Source of the DNA: CAVQZA01 sp963718355
Lineage (GTDB): Bacteria > Actinomycetota > Thermoleophilia > Gaiellales > Gaiellaceae
Length of the DNA stretch: 64,000 nucleotides
NCBI GenBank assembly: GCA_963718355.1
Contig: CAVQZA010000004.1
Location: 496,001-560,000 of the forward strand
Direction of reading: 5' to 3'
Position 1 is the stretch's first letter. Each line of letters opens with the position of its first letter. The position numbers were made by a program, and so were the translations under genes. The notes under the pieces were generated by a model. The model did no database searches, was not told where the DNA came from, and saw only the letters and a list, made by a program, of their open reading frames with translations. Positions 50,745 through 59,366 of the stretch are shown piece after piece.

Positions 50745-52751
50745 ATGAGGTCATCGCACCTTAGGCGGTTGTCGATCGCCGTCGTCGCTGCACTCGTGTC
50801 CGTCGGCGCCATCGCCGCGGCCGCGCAGGCCGGCGGCCCGAACGGGCCCGGCCGCCACGTCCTGCAAGGGACAAGGCCGTCGTGGACGAGTCAGGTTCAG
50901 AAGACGGCGAACGTGCCGTCGGGCGCTCAGGTCCACGCAAAGGTTTGGCTGGCTCCGCGCAACGGCGCTCAGCTCGACACGCTGGCGCAGTCCGTTAGCG
51001 ATCCGTCGAGCTCGCAGTTCGGCCAGTTCATCTCGGACGATCAGTTCCAGGCGCAGTTCGCGCCGACAGCGGCGCAGGTCGCCCAGGTCTCGCAGTGGCT
51101 CACCCAGGCGGGGCTCGGGATCGACGGCGTCGGCCCCGACAACGGCTTCGTGGCCGTCTCGGGCAGCGCGGATTCTGCGAATGCGGCGTTTGGCACCCAG
51201 CTCGCATCGTTCCTCGTGAACGGGCAGCAGACCCAGGCTCCGACCAGCGACCTGTCGGTTCCGGACGCGCTCTCCGGCACCGTGCTGGCGGTGACCGGTC
51301 TCAGCACGCTCGGTCACAAGACCGCGCCTGCCGACTTCGGTGCGCCCGATGCGTTCGTCAACGGCCTGCCGTGCTCGGCCTTCTACGGTCAGCTGTACGC
51401 GACGAGCCTGCCCAAGCTCCAGGGCAAGACGCTGCCGTTCGCGATCTGCGGCTACACGCCGGATCAGCTCCGCGGCGCCTACGGGATCGACTCCGGCGGC
51501 TACGGCGGCTACACGGCCAACACCGTCAAGAACGGCGGCGGCGGCGGCGACAGCGCCGGCCGGGGCGTGACCGTTGCGATCACCGACGCGTTCGACGCGT
51601 CGACGCTTCAGCAGGACGCGAACACCTACTCGCTCCGGCACGGCGACAAGCCGTTCGCGCGGGGCCAGTTCGTGGACAAGAGCGTCCCCGAGGATGCGAC
51701 CACCGCGGACGAGTGCGGCGGCAACGGCTGGTACGGCGAGCAGACGCTCGACATCGAGGCCGTGCACGGCATGGCTCAGGGCGCGAACGTCTACTACTAC
51801 GGCGCCGCGAGCTGCTTCGACGACGACCTCCTGGCCGCGATGTCGGCGGCCGTGCACGACAACAAGGCGTCGATCGTGACCAACTCGTGGGGCGAGCCGA
51901 CCTTCGTGCAGCTCGACGACGGCTCGATCGTGCCGACGATCGACCAGAACGAGATCAACGCCTACGAGGCGCTGTTCAAGCACGCCGCAGTCCAGGGGAT
52001 CGGCTTCTACTTCTCCTCCGGCGACAACGGCGACGAGCTCGACACCGCCGGCTACGCCCATCCGGACTGGCCGTCCGGCGACCCGTGGGTCACGGCGGTC
52101 GGCGGCACGTCGCTCGCGATCAGCCGCAACCAGAGCCGGATCTTCGAGACCGGCTGGGGCACGGAGAAGTACAGCCTCTCGAGCGACGGTTCGAGCTGGG
52201 CGCTCGTGAATCCGTTCCAGTACGGCTCGGGCGGCGGCTACAGCCAGATCTTCAGCCGGCCGTGGTACCAGAAGGGCGTCGTGCCGTCGAACACCAGCGG
52301 TCGCGCCGTGCCTGACGTCTCGATGGACGGCGACCCGACGACCGGGATGCTGATCGGCGAGACGCAGAACTTCTCGCTCGCGAGCCGCTTCGGCCCGGCG
52401 GGTGTCCACTACGGCGAGTACCGCGTCGGCGGCACGAGCCTCAGCTCACCGCTGTTCGCCGGTGTCCAGGCCGTCGCGCAGTCGGGTGGCTCGCACCGGA
52501 TTGGCTTCGCCAACCCGTTCATCTACGGCGTCTCGCGGTTCCACGTCTTTTACGACGTGACGCCGCAGGGCGACGCCGGGAACGTGCGCGCCGACTACGC
52601 CAACGGTCAGAACGCTGACAACGGCGTGGTCTTCTCGGTGAGGACGTTCGACCAGGACTCGTCGTTGACGACGGGCCCGGGCTGGGACGATGTCACCGGT
52701 GTCGGGAGCGTCACGTCGCGCTACCTCGACGTCTTCCCCGGCGGGCACTAA
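50745..52751 (+). CDS. Secreted S53 sedolisin (kumamolisin-like) protease
   Basis: Serine-carboxyl peptidase of 668 aa, usually active at acid pH. Signal peptide residues 1-30; pro-kumamolisin activation domain about 45-190 (HAKVWLAPRNGAQLDTLAQ, FISDDQFQAQFAPTAAQVAQ). Catalytic Glu and Asp are in GEQTLDIEAVHGMA (about 333 and 337), oxyanion Asp in FSSGDNGDELD (about 425), Ser in GGTSLSSPLFAGV (about 565). The C-terminal Ca site may be TGPGWDDVTGVGS. A second secreted protease next to the S8 enzyme suggests a protein-degrading lifestyle. ATG 50745 has AAGGAG 4 nt upstream. Confidence 0.9.
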   Translation: MRSSHLRRLSIAVVAALVSVGAIAAAAQAGGPNGPGRHVLQGTRPSWTSQVQKTANVPSGAQVHAKVWLAPRNGAQLDTLAQSVSDPSSSQFGQFISDDQFQAQFAPTAAQVAQVSQWLTQAGLGIDGVGPDNGFVAVSGSADSANAAFGTQLASFLVNGQQTQAPTSDLSVPDALSGTVLAVTGLSTLGHKTAPADFGAPDAFVNGLPCSAFYGQLYATSLPKLQGKTLPFAICGYTPDQLRGAYGIDSGGYGGYTANTVKNGGGGGDSAGRGVTVAITDAFDASTLQQDANTYSLRHGDKPFARGQFVDKSVPEDATTADECGGNGWYGEQTLDIEAVHGMAQGANVYYYGAASCFDDDLLAAMSAAVHDNKASIVTNSWGEPTFVQLDDGSIVPTIDQNEINAYEALFKHAAVQGIGFYFSSGDNGDELDTAGYAHPDWPSGDPWVTAVGGTSLAISRNQSRIFETGWGTEKYSLSSDGSSWALVNPFQYGSGGGYSQIFSRPWYQKGVVPSNTSGRAVPDVSMDGDPTTGMLIGETQNFSLASRFGPAGVHYGEYRVGGTSLSSPLFAGVQAVAQSGGSHRIGFANPFIYGVSRFHVFYDVTPQGDAGNVRADYANGQNADNGVVFSVRTFDQDSSLTTGPGWDDVTGVGSVTSRYLDVFPGGH

Positions 52752-52764
52752 CCGCTGAAGGAAC

Positions 52765-52800
52765 GAAGGGCCGGGGTGCGCAAGTACACCCCGGCCCTTC
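52765..52800. terminator. Bidirectional terminator between S53 protease and lipA
   Basis: A perfect 14-bp stem GAAGGGCCGGGGTG / CACCCCGGCCCTTC with an 8-nt loop. It lies just after the protease stop and reaches the lipA stop codon on the other strand, so it can end both convergent transcripts. Few Us follow. Confidence 0.75.
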
Positions 52801-53720
52801 TAGTACGCAACGGCGCCGCGCCCGGTTTCGACGGCGCGGCGCTGTTCGTCCGCGCGGTAGGACGAGCGCACGAGCGGGCCCGAGAACACCGAGCCGAAGC
52901 CCAGCGCCTCGCCCTGCTCGCGGAACCAGCGGAACTCGTCGGGATGCACCCAGCGGTCGATCGCCGCGTGCTTCGCGGACGGCTGCAGGTACTGGCCGAT
53001 CGTGACCACGTCGACGCCGTGTGCGCGTAGCTCGCGGAGCGTGTCCACGACTTCGTCGTTCGTCTCCCCGAGCCCGACGATCAGCCCCGACTTCGTCAGC
53101 ACTGGGTAGTCGGCGACCTCCTTCGCGCGCGCGAGGAGCCAGAGCGCGCGGTCGTAGTCGACCTTCGCGCCGCGCATCTGCCGGTGGAGCCGGCGCACGG
53201 TCTCGATGTTGTGTGAGAAGACCTCGGGCCGGGCAGCGAGAACGGTCGCGAGCGCCTCCTCCTCGACCCCGAGGAAGTCGGGCGTGAGCACCTCGACCTT
53301 CGCGTCCGGAAGCTTCGCGTGGAGCGCACGGATCGTCGCCGCGAAGTGGCCGGCGCCGCGGTCGGCCACGTCGTCGCGGTCGACCGAGGTGACGACGACG
53401 TGGCGCAGTCCCATCTGCGCCGCGGCCTGCGCGAGTCGCAGCGGCTCGAGCGGATCGGGCGCGTGCTCGGGCTTGCCGGAGTTGACGTAGCAGTAGCGGC
53501 ACGCGCGGGTGCACGTGTCGCCGAGGATCTGGAAGGTGGCGGTGCCGTGACCCCAGCACTCGCCGATGTTCGGGCAGCGCGCCTCTTCGCAGACAGTGTT
53601 GAGGCTCGCGCCGTGGATCAGTTTCTTGACGTCGAAGTACTGCGAGTCCGCGCTCGGCGCGCGCACCTTCATCCACTCGGGGCGGCGCGGCCGCTCGGCC
53701 ACGGGAAGCGACGTCTCCAT
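52800..53720 (-). CDS. lipA: Lipoyl synthase
   Basis: Radical-SAM enzyme that inserts two sulfurs into octanoyl groups on lipoyl domains, 306 aa. Auxiliary cluster cysteines are in NTVCEEARCPNIGECW (about residue 41), the radical-SAM CxxxCxxC motif in CTRACRYCYV (about 71), then VVTSVDRDDVADRGAGHF, HNIETVRRLHRQMRG and the C-terminal GPLVRSSYRADE with the RSSY serine. It serves the E2 proteins of the nearby 2-oxoacid dehydrogenase set, although it is separated from lipB by an MFS gene. Confidence 0.94.
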   Translation of the reverse strand: METSLPVAERPRRPEWMKVRAPSADSQYFDVKKLIHGASLNTVCEEARCPNIGECWGHGTATFQILGDTCTRACRYCYVNSGKPEHAPDPLEPLRLAQAAAQMGLRHVVVTSVDRDDVADRGAGHFAATIRALHAKLPDAKVEVLTPDFLGVEEEALATVLAARPEVFSHNIETVRRLHRQMRGAKVDYDRALWLLARAKEVADYPVLTKSGLIVGLGETNDEVVDTLRELRAHGVDVVTIGQYLQPSAKHAAIDRWVHPDEFRWFREQGEALGFGSVFSGPLVRSSYRADEQRRAVETGRGAVAY

Positions 53721-53733
53721 CGCGCTCAGTTTA
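53721..53733 (-). promoter_or_regulatory. Leaderless -10 (TAAACT) before lipA
   Basis: On the minus strand TAAACT (53733-53728) is followed by 7 nt and ATG 53720. Confidence 0.6.
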
Positions 53734-53762
53734 CGTTCTGGCGGAGACCTGCAGGTCGTCGC

Positions 53763-53776
53763 TAGGCTGACCCGAG
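53763..53776 (+). promoter_or_regulatory. Leaderless -10 (GCTAGGCT) before EmrB-type MFS gene
   Basis: TAGGCT at 53763-53768, preceded by GC, is followed by 8 nt and ATG 53777, the same octamer as before mrp and the DUF1015 gene. Confidence 0.6.
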
Positions 53777-55210
53777 ATGGCGCCGCGCACGACGAATCGC
53801 TGGCTGATCCTCGTCCTGGTCTGCTTCGCGCAGTTCATGGTCATCCTCGACGCGACGGTCGTGAACGTCGCGCTGCCGTCGATCCAGAAGGACCTGGGGC
53901 TGTCGGAAGCCAATCTCCAGTGGATCGTCAACGCCTACGCGCTCGCGTTCGGCGGCTTCCTCCTGCTCGGCGGCCGCGCTGGAGACTTGCTCGGCCGCAA
54001 GCGCCTCTTCCTCTTCGGCCTCGTCGTGTTCACGGTCGCCTCACTGCTGAACGGCCTCGCCGTCAATTCGGCGATGCTGATCGCCTGCCGCGGGCTCCAG
54101 GGGCTCGGCGCCGCGTTCATCTCGCCGGCCGCGCTCGCGATCATCAGCACGACGTTCGAGGAGGGCGCAGACCGGGCGAAGGCCCTCGGCGTATGGGCAG
54201 CGATCGCGGTCGGCGGCAGCGCCGTCGGGCTGATCGTCGGCGGCGCGCTGACGCAGCTGCTCTCGTGGCCGTGGATCTTCTTCATCAACATCCCCATCGG
54301 GATTGCGGTGTTCGCGTTCTCGCTCTTCTACCTGCCTGAGTCGAGGGACGAGGCCGCGCACAGGAGCTTCGACGTCGCCGGAGCGGTCGCAGTCACTGCC
54401 GGGCTGATGTCGCTGGTCTACGCGATCGTCCAGGGGCCGGAGAAGGGCTGGACGTCGGCGCAGACGATCGGGACGCTGGTCCTCTCCGCCGTCCTGCTCG
54501 TCTCGTTCGTCCTGATCGAGCAGCGTTCGAAGGCGCCGCTCGTGCGGCTCTCGATCTTCCGTGTCCGCTCGCTCCTGACAGCGAACGTGACCATGTTCCT
54601 CGTCGGTGCGGGTCTGTTTGCGATGTTCTTCTTCAACTCGCTCTATCTCCAGCGCGTGCTCGGGTACGGGCCGCTCAAGGCCGGGCTCGCGTTCCTGCCG
54701 TTCACGTTCGGGATCGTCGTCTCGGCCGGGCTCGCCTCGCGGTTCGCGCCGCGGATCGGCGTCCGTCCCGTCGCGATCGTGGGGATGGTGGTCACGATCG
54801 CCGGGATGCTGTACCTCACCCACATTCAGGCGAACGGCACCTATGCCGTGGACCTGCTGCCCGCGCTTCTCCTCACCTCACTCGGGATGGGCGCTGTCTT
54901 CCTCCCGCTCACGCTGATCGCGACCACCGGCCTCGAGGACGACGATCAGGGTCTCGCCTCCGGCCTCTTCAACACCTCGCAGCAGATCGGCGGCGCGCTC
55001 GGGCTCGCGATCCTTACCTCGCTCGCTGCGAGCAAGACCTCGAGCGTGCACGGCGTCTCCCAGTCCCAGGCGCTCGTCGAGGGCTTCCACGTCGCATTCC
55101 TCGGCGGCGCGGTGTTCATCGTCGCCGCGCTGGTCGTGTTCATGGCGCTCCTGCGCAAGCGCCACGTGGCGCGGATCGAGGCCGAGGCCTCGGCCGCACC
55201 AGCGGTCTAG
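53777..55210 (+). CDS. MFS drug transporter, DHA2 (EmrB/QacA) family
   Basis: A 477-aa, 14-helix proton antiporter. It opens FAQFMVILDATVVNVALPSI, the family motif D1 of helix 1, then FLLLGGRAGDLLGRKRLFL (motif A), RGLQGLGAAFISPAALAII (motif B/C region) and GGSAVGLIVGGALTQLLSWP. Such pumps export drugs or lipophilic compounds; the substrate is not predictable. It lies between lipA and lipB but probably has nothing to do with lipoate. Its end overlaps the lipB stop by 4 nt. Confidence 0.88.
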   Translation: MAPRTTNRWLILVLVCFAQFMVILDATVVNVALPSIQKDLGLSEANLQWIVNAYALAFGGFLLLGGRAGDLLGRKRLFLFGLVVFTVASLLNGLAVNSAMLIACRGLQGLGAAFISPAALAIISTTFEEGADRAKALGVWAAIAVGGSAVGLIVGGALTQLLSWPWIFFINIPIGIAVFAFSLFYLPESRDEAAHRSFDVAGAVAVTAGLMSLVYAIVQGPEKGWTSAQTIGTLVLSAVLLVSFVLIEQRSKAPLVRLSIFRVRSLLTANVTMFLVGAGLFAMFFFNSLYLQRVLGYGPLKAGLAFLPFTFGIVVSAGLASRFAPRIGVRPVAIVGMVVTIAGMLYLTHIQANGTYAVDLLPALLLTSLGMGAVFLPLTLIATTGLEDDDQGLASGLFNTSQQIGGALGLAILTSLAASKTSSVHGVSQSQALVEGFHVAFLGGAVFIVAALVVFMALLRKRHVARIEAEASAAPAV

Positions 55211-55983
55211 CGCGCGGCGAGCTGCTCGTGCAACGGCTGGGCCCAGAGCCCGGCGCCGTCCTCGGCCGGTAGCTCCTCGAACGTGAGCCCGAACACGTCG
55301 GCGAAGGCCTGGATCGCAGCGGGCCGGATCTCGTCCACGCCGATCTCGCGCCCCGTCTCGCGTGCGACTGTCGTGAACGCAGCGTCTTCGAGCCCGCACG
55401 CCGTGATCCACTGCGTGAACGGCGCCGGGTCGAGGTTGACGTTGAGCGCGTAGCCGTGCGTCGTCACCCAGTGCGAGATGTGGACGCCGATCGAGGCGAT
55501 CTTGCGGGGACCGCTTTCCGCAAGCTGGTGTGTCTGCGGCGGAGAATCGCTGGCGAGAGCGGTGTGCTTTTCGGCCACACTGGACGCGTAGCGTGGGCTC
55601 GTCAGCCACACGCCGGTCAGCCCCTCGATCCGCTCGCCCTCGACGCCGACCGCGGCCAGCGTGCGGATCACGGCCTCCTCGAGGTCGCGGCAGTAGCGCT
55701 TCACGTCGCGCCCGTGGCGGTTGAGATCGAGGATCGGGTAGCAGACGAGCTGGCCCGGCCCGTGGAAGGTCGACTTGCCGCCGCGGTCGGTCTCGACGAT
55801 CTCGACCTCCGCATCTGCGGGCACGTGCAGCTCGCCCTCGTCGGTGCGCCGGCCGAGCGTCACGACCGGCGGATGCTCGAGGAAGAGCACCGTGTCGGGG
55901 ATCGCGCCCTGCGAGACCGCGCCCGCGAGCGCGCGCTGGAGCTCCCATGCCTCGCCGTAAGGCGTCAGCCCCGGAAGCTGCAT
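55207..55983 (-). CDS. lipB: Octanoyltransferase with an internal insertion
   Basis: Transfers octanoate from ACP to lipoyl domains, the step before LipA. The 258-aa protein has HPPVVTLGRRTDEGEL, TDRGGKSTFHGPGQLVCYPI (about residue 65), the catalytic Lys in RKIASIGVHISHWVTTHGYA (about 160) and Cys in ITACGLEDAAFTTV (about 190). Between TGVWLTSPRYA and GPRKIASIG about 20-25 extra residues are inserted (around EKHTALASDSPPQ). LipB usually has a short loop here. The DNA of the insertion is hairpin-rich, see findings. ATG 55983 is 16 nt after the E2 stop. Confidence 0.9.
   Translation of the reverse strand: MQLPGLTPYGEAWELQRALAGAVSQGAIPDTVLFLEHPPVVTLGRRTDEGELHVPADAEVEIVETDRGGKSTFHGPGQLVCYPILDLNRHGRDVKRYCRDLEEAVIRTLAAVGVEGERIEGLTGVWLTSPRYASSVAEKHTALASDSPPQTHQLAESGPRKIASIGVHISHWVTTHGYALNVNLDPAPFTQWITACGLEDAAFTTVARETGREIGVDEIRPAAIQAFADVFGLTFEELPAEDGAGLWAQPLHEQLAAR
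55501..55593. repeat. Hairpin-rich in-frame insertion inside lipB
   Basis: The segment has two inverted repeats: CTTGCGG (55501-55507) with CCGCAAG (55518-55524), and GTGTG with CACAC near 55562-55580. It matches no conserved part of LipB and encodes the extra loop around EKHTALASDSPPQ. It looks like a small palindromic element that landed in frame. Confidence 0.5.
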
Positions 55984-55999
55984 CAGGTACGCGCCGCCG

Positions 56000-57304
56000 C
56001 TAATAGTCTTCCTCGCCCCAGCCCTCGAGGTGCCCGCGCAGCTCCTTCATGAACTGCGCGGCGTAGGCGCCGTCGACGAGCCTGTGGTCGTACGAGAGGC
56101 AGAGATTCATCATCGAGCGGATCGCGATCGCGTCGTTCCCGTTCTCGTCCTCGATCACGACGGGCCGCTTCACGAGCGCTTCGACGTCGAGGATCGCGAC
56201 CTGCGGCTGGCTGATGATCGGGGTGCCCATGATCGCGCCCCAGCCGCCGGGATTCGTGATCGTGAACGAGCCGCCCTGGACGTCGTCGGGCATGAGCTTC
56301 TTCGTGCGGGCGCGCTCGGCCACGTCGGCGATCGCGCGCGCGACCCCGAGCAGGTTCAGGCCTTCGGCGTTCTTGATCACGGGGACGATCAGGCCCTTGC
56401 CGCCCTCGAGCGCGACGGCGATGCCGAGGTTCACGAACTGCTTGCGGACGATCGTGTCGCCCCGTATCTCGCCGTTCACCCACGGCCAGTTCTCGATCGC
56501 CTCGACGGTCGCCCGCGCGATGAACGCGAGGTAGGTGAGGTTGACGCCGTAGTTCTTCTGGTACTCGCCCTTCAGCTTCTGGCGAATGTTCACGACCTTG
56601 GTCAGGTCGACCTCGAACACCGTCGTGACGTGCGCGGAGGTGTCCAGCGAGCGTCGCATGTGCTCGGCGACACCGCGGCGCATCGCGCTCATCGGCTCGA
56701 CCACCTCGCCTGCAGCGGCGGCGACCGGCGCGGCCGGCGGCGCGGGAGGCGCGACAGGAGGCGGAGGCGTGGCGGCTGCCGCGGGCACCGGTGGCGCGGC
56801 CGGCGCCGGCTCGGCCTCGATGTGGGAGAGCATGTCCTTCTTCGTGACGCGCCCGCCCTGTCCGGTCCCGGGCACCGAGGCGGGATCGACGCCGTGCTCG
56901 GCAGCGATCCGCGCGACGACGGGCGAGACGAAGGTCTTGCCGTTCTCGGAGACCTCTTCCTTGTGCTCATGAGCACTTGGCTCGGGCGCGGGCGCGGGCT
57001 CGGGCTCGGGCGCGGCCGGCGGCGGCGGCGGCGGCGGCGCGGCAGGGGCGGCACCGTCGGCCGAGATCCTCGCGAGCAGCGTTCCCACGTCGACCGTCTC
57101 GCCCTCCTGGACGAGGATCTCCTGGACGACGCCGCTGCCCGGGCTCGGCACCTCGGTGTCGACCTTGTCGGTCGAGATCTCGAGCAGCGTCTCGTCGGCG
57201 GCGACCGTGTCGCCCACCTGTTTGAACCACTTCGTGATCGTCCCCTCGGAGACGGACACGCCCATCTGCGGCATCACGACGTCAATTGCGGTTCCGGTTG
57301 CCAT
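56000..57304 (-). CDS. 2-oxoacid dehydrogenase E2 (dihydrolipoamide acyltransferase)
   Basis: Core of a 2-oxoacid dehydrogenase complex, 434 aa. Order: lipoyl domain (about residues 5-80) with the lipoylated Lys in EISTDKVDTEVPSPGSG, a Pro/Ala/Glu linker, peripheral-subunit-binding domain (about 122-158: VSPVVARIAAEHGVDPASVP), a second Pro/Ala linker, and the catalytic domain ending in LSYDHRLVDGAYAAQF with the His-Asp pair. Only one lipoyl domain is present. ATG 57304 has AGGAG 5 nt upstream. lipB follows after 16 nt, so the enzyme that modifies this protein is made from the same transcript. Confidence 0.92.
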   Translation of the reverse strand: MATGTAIDVVMPQMGVSVSEGTITKWFKQVGDTVAADETLLEISTDKVDTEVPSPGSGVVQEILVQEGETVDVGTLLARISADGAAPAAPPPPPPPAAPEPEPAPAPEPSAHEHKEEVSENGKTFVSPVVARIAAEHGVDPASVPGTGQGGRVTKKDMLSHIEAEPAPAAPPVPAAAATPPPPVAPPAPPAAPVAAAAGEVVEPMSAMRRGVAEHMRRSLDTSAHVTTVFEVDLTKVVNIRQKLKGEYQKNYGVNLTYLAFIARATVEAIENWPWVNGEIRGDTIVRKQFVNLGIAVALEGGKGLIVPVIKNAEGLNLLGVARAIADVAERARTKKLMPDDVQGGSFTITNPGGWGAIMGTPIISQPQVAILDVEALVKRPVVIEDENGNDAIAIRSMMNLCLSYDHRLVDGAYAAQFMKELRGHLEGWGEEDY

Positions 57305-57312
57305 GCTGACTC

Positions 57313-58287
57313 CTAGTACTCGACGAGCTCGCGGACACCGGCGACGACGTCGGCCGGCTGGGGGATGAACGCCTTCTCGAGCGGTGGTGAGAACGGTACC
57401 GGTGTGTCCGGCGCCGCAATGCGCTTCACCGGCCCGTCGAGATCCTCGAAGGCCTCCTCGGCGATCGTCGCCGCGATCTCGCCGCCGAAGCCGCCGGTGC
57501 GCACGTCCTCGTGGAGGACGATCGCCTTCGAGCACTTGCGCACGCTCTCGAGGACGGCCTCCTTGTCCCAGGGCAGGATCGTCCGCAGGTCGACGATCTC
57601 CACGGAGATGCCCTCGTTGGCCAGCTCCTCGGCGGCCTCGCCCGCGGTGTAGACCATCGCGCCCCACGTGATCAGGGAGACGTCGGTGCCCTCGCGGTGG
57701 ATGCGAGCCTTGCCGATCGGCGTCACGTAGCGGTCGTCGGGCACCTCGCCCTTGATCCGCCGGTACAGGTGCTTGTGCTCGAAGAAGAGACACGGGTTCG
57801 GATCCTCGATCGCCGCGACCAGCAGGCCCTTCGCGTCCTCGGGCGTCGCGGGGCAGATCACCTTGAGGCCGGGGACGTGCGCGAACGAGCTCTCCGGGTT
57901 CTGCGAGTGGAACGGGCCGCCCGAGAAGCCGCCGCCGGAGGGGAGCCGTACGACGATCGGGATCGGCGTCCTGATCCGGAAATGCTGCTTCGCCGCCACG
58001 GTGACGAGGTGGTCCCACGCGCACGAGATGAAGTCCGCGAACTGCATCTCGGCGACCGGCCGCAGTCCCATCAGCGCTGCGCCTGTCGCGCCGCCGACGA
58101 TCGCAGTCTCCGAGAGGGGCATGTCGAGGACGCGCATGTCGCCGAACTCCTCGTGGAAGCCGGCGGTGACCTTGAACGCGCCGCCGTAGGCGCCGACGTC
58201 CTCGCCCATGATGAACACACGGCTGTCGCGCCGCATCTCCTGGCGGAGCGCGTCGGAGATCGCCTGGAGGTAGGTCTTCTCGGCCAT
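57313..58287 (-). CDS. 2-oxoacid dehydrogenase E1 beta subunit
   Basis: Transketolase-like C-terminal half of the thiamine-dependent E1, 324 aa. Boxes: SRVFIMGEDVGAYGGAFKVT (about residue 23), DMPLSETAIVGGATGAALMG, RLPSGGGFSGGPFHSQNPES (about 131), and VSLITWGAMVYTAGEAAEEL. It forms a heterotetramer with the E1 alpha subunit. The ATG shares a base with the E1 alpha TAA (TAATG), giving tight coupling. Confidence 0.91.
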   Translation of the reverse strand: MAEKTYLQAISDALRQEMRRDSRVFIMGEDVGAYGGAFKVTAGFHEEFGDMRVLDMPLSETAIVGGATGAALMGLRPVAEMQFADFISCAWDHLVTVAAKQHFRIRTPIPIVVRLPSGGGFSGGPFHSQNPESSFAHVPGLKVICPATPEDAKGLLVAAIEDPNPCLFFEHKHLYRRIKGEVPDDRYVTPIGKARIHREGTDVSLITWGAMVYTAGEAAEELANEGISVEIVDLRTILPWDKEAVLESVRKCSKAIVLHEDVRTGGFGGEIAATIAEEAFEDLDGPVKRIAAPDTPVPFSPPLEKAFIPQPADVVAGVRELVEY

Positions 58288-59330
58288 TACTTGTGGTGCG
58301 GGGTCTCGAGCTCCTCCGGCTCGGCGTAGACGCCCTCGAGCAGCGTCGCCGGGTCGGGCAGCGGGCTCTCCTCCGCGCGGCGCAGCGACTCGTTGAGGAG
58401 GCGCTTCACGTCCTCGTGGATCTCGCCCTCCTCGTCGTCGGTGAGGTCGGCGTGGTCGCGCAGCCAGGTGCGGAACCGCTCGAGCGGATCCTTGCGAGCC
58501 CACTCCTCGAACTGCTCCTTCGGGACGTAGAACGCGTCGTCGTGGACGGCGTGGCCCTCCATGCGGAGCGTGATCGACTCGATCAGCGTCGGCCCGCCGC
58601 CGGCGCGCGCCTTCTCGATCGCCTGCTTCGCCTCGCGGTAGACGGCGAGCACGTCGGTGCCGTCGACGACCACGCCCTCGAAGCCATAGGCCGCGGCGCG
58701 GTCTGCGAGGTGCTCGACGGCGTACTCGAGGTGGGTCGGCGTCGAGTAGGCCCACTGGTTGTTGTCGATCACGAAGACGACCGGAAGGCGGCGGACGCCG
58801 GCGAGGTTCATTCCCTCGTGCGCGTCGCCGCGCGCGGCCGCGCCTTCCCCGCACCAGGCGACCGCGACGCGCGCGTCTTCGCGGATCCTGAAGGCGAGCG
58901 CCATGCCCACGGCGACGGGCAGCATCGCGGGCAGGTGGCTGACCTGCGCGTGCAGGCCGAGATTTGCGTCGCCCATGTGGACGTTGCCGTCGCGCCCGCG
59001 CGTCGGCCCGTCGACCCGGCCCATGTACTGGGCGAAGATCCTCCACGGCTCGACGCCGCGCGTGACGTGGACGCCCATGTCGCGCTGGAGCGGCGTGCCG
59101 ACGTCGTCCGCGCCCATCGCCGTCGCGACGCCCACAGCGGCGCCCTCGTTGCCCCGGCCGGTGTAGAACGAGCCGGGAATCTTCCCCTGCCGGTAGAGGA
59201 TGTGGCCGCGTTCCTCGACGCCGCGGGTGATCAGGAGGTTGCGATAGACGCCGAGCAGATCCTCGCGGTCTAGCCCTGCCTCGCGCACCTCGCTCAGCGA
59301 GCCGACCGGCTCGGCTTCTCTCACTGCCAT
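58287..59330 (-). CDS. 2-oxoacid dehydrogenase E1 alpha subunit
   Basis: Thiamine-diphosphate-binding subunit, 347 aa. It has RGVEERGHILYRQGKIPGSF, the Mg/TPP box starting CGEGAAARGDAHEGMNLAG and closing with FVIDNNQWAYSTP, and GVVVDGTDVLAVYREAKQAI. The GEG-A-x-x-GDxHxGxNxAG form and NNxxAxSTP resemble branched-chain 2-oxoacid dehydrogenases (BkdA) more than pyruvate dehydrogenases (GDGA), so a branched-chain substrate is somewhat favoured. First gene of E1alpha-E1beta-E2-lipB. Confidence 0.9.
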   Translation of the reverse strand: MAVREAEPVGSLSEVREAGLDREDLLGVYRNLLITRGVEERGHILYRQGKIPGSFYTGRGNEGAAVGVATAMGADDVGTPLQRDMGVHVTRGVEPWRIFAQYMGRVDGPTRGRDGNVHMGDANLGLHAQVSHLPAMLPVAVGMALAFRIREDARVAVAWCGEGAAARGDAHEGMNLAGVRRLPVVFVIDNNQWAYSTPTHLEYAVEHLADRAAAYGFEGVVVDGTDVLAVYREAKQAIEKARAGGGPTLIESITLRMEGHAVHDDAFYVPKEQFEEWARKDPLERFRTWLRDHADLTDDEEGEIHEDVKRLLNESLRRAEESPLPDPATLLEGVYAEPEELETPHHK

Positions 59331-59345
59331 CGCCCGTGAACTCTA
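59331..59345 (-). promoter_or_regulatory. -10 (TTAGAGT) before E1 alpha gene
   Basis: On the minus strand TAGAGT (59345-59340) is followed by 9 nt and ATG 59330, near the long end of the leaderless spacing range. Confidence 0.45.
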
Positions 59346-59354
59346 ACGACTAGC

Positions 59355-59366
59355 TATCTTCGCGGC
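59355..59366 (+). promoter_or_regulatory. Leaderless -10 (TATCTT) before methyltransferase gene
   Basis: TATCTT at 59355-59360 is followed by 6 nt and GTG 59367; divergent from the E1 alpha promoter. Confidence 0.55.
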
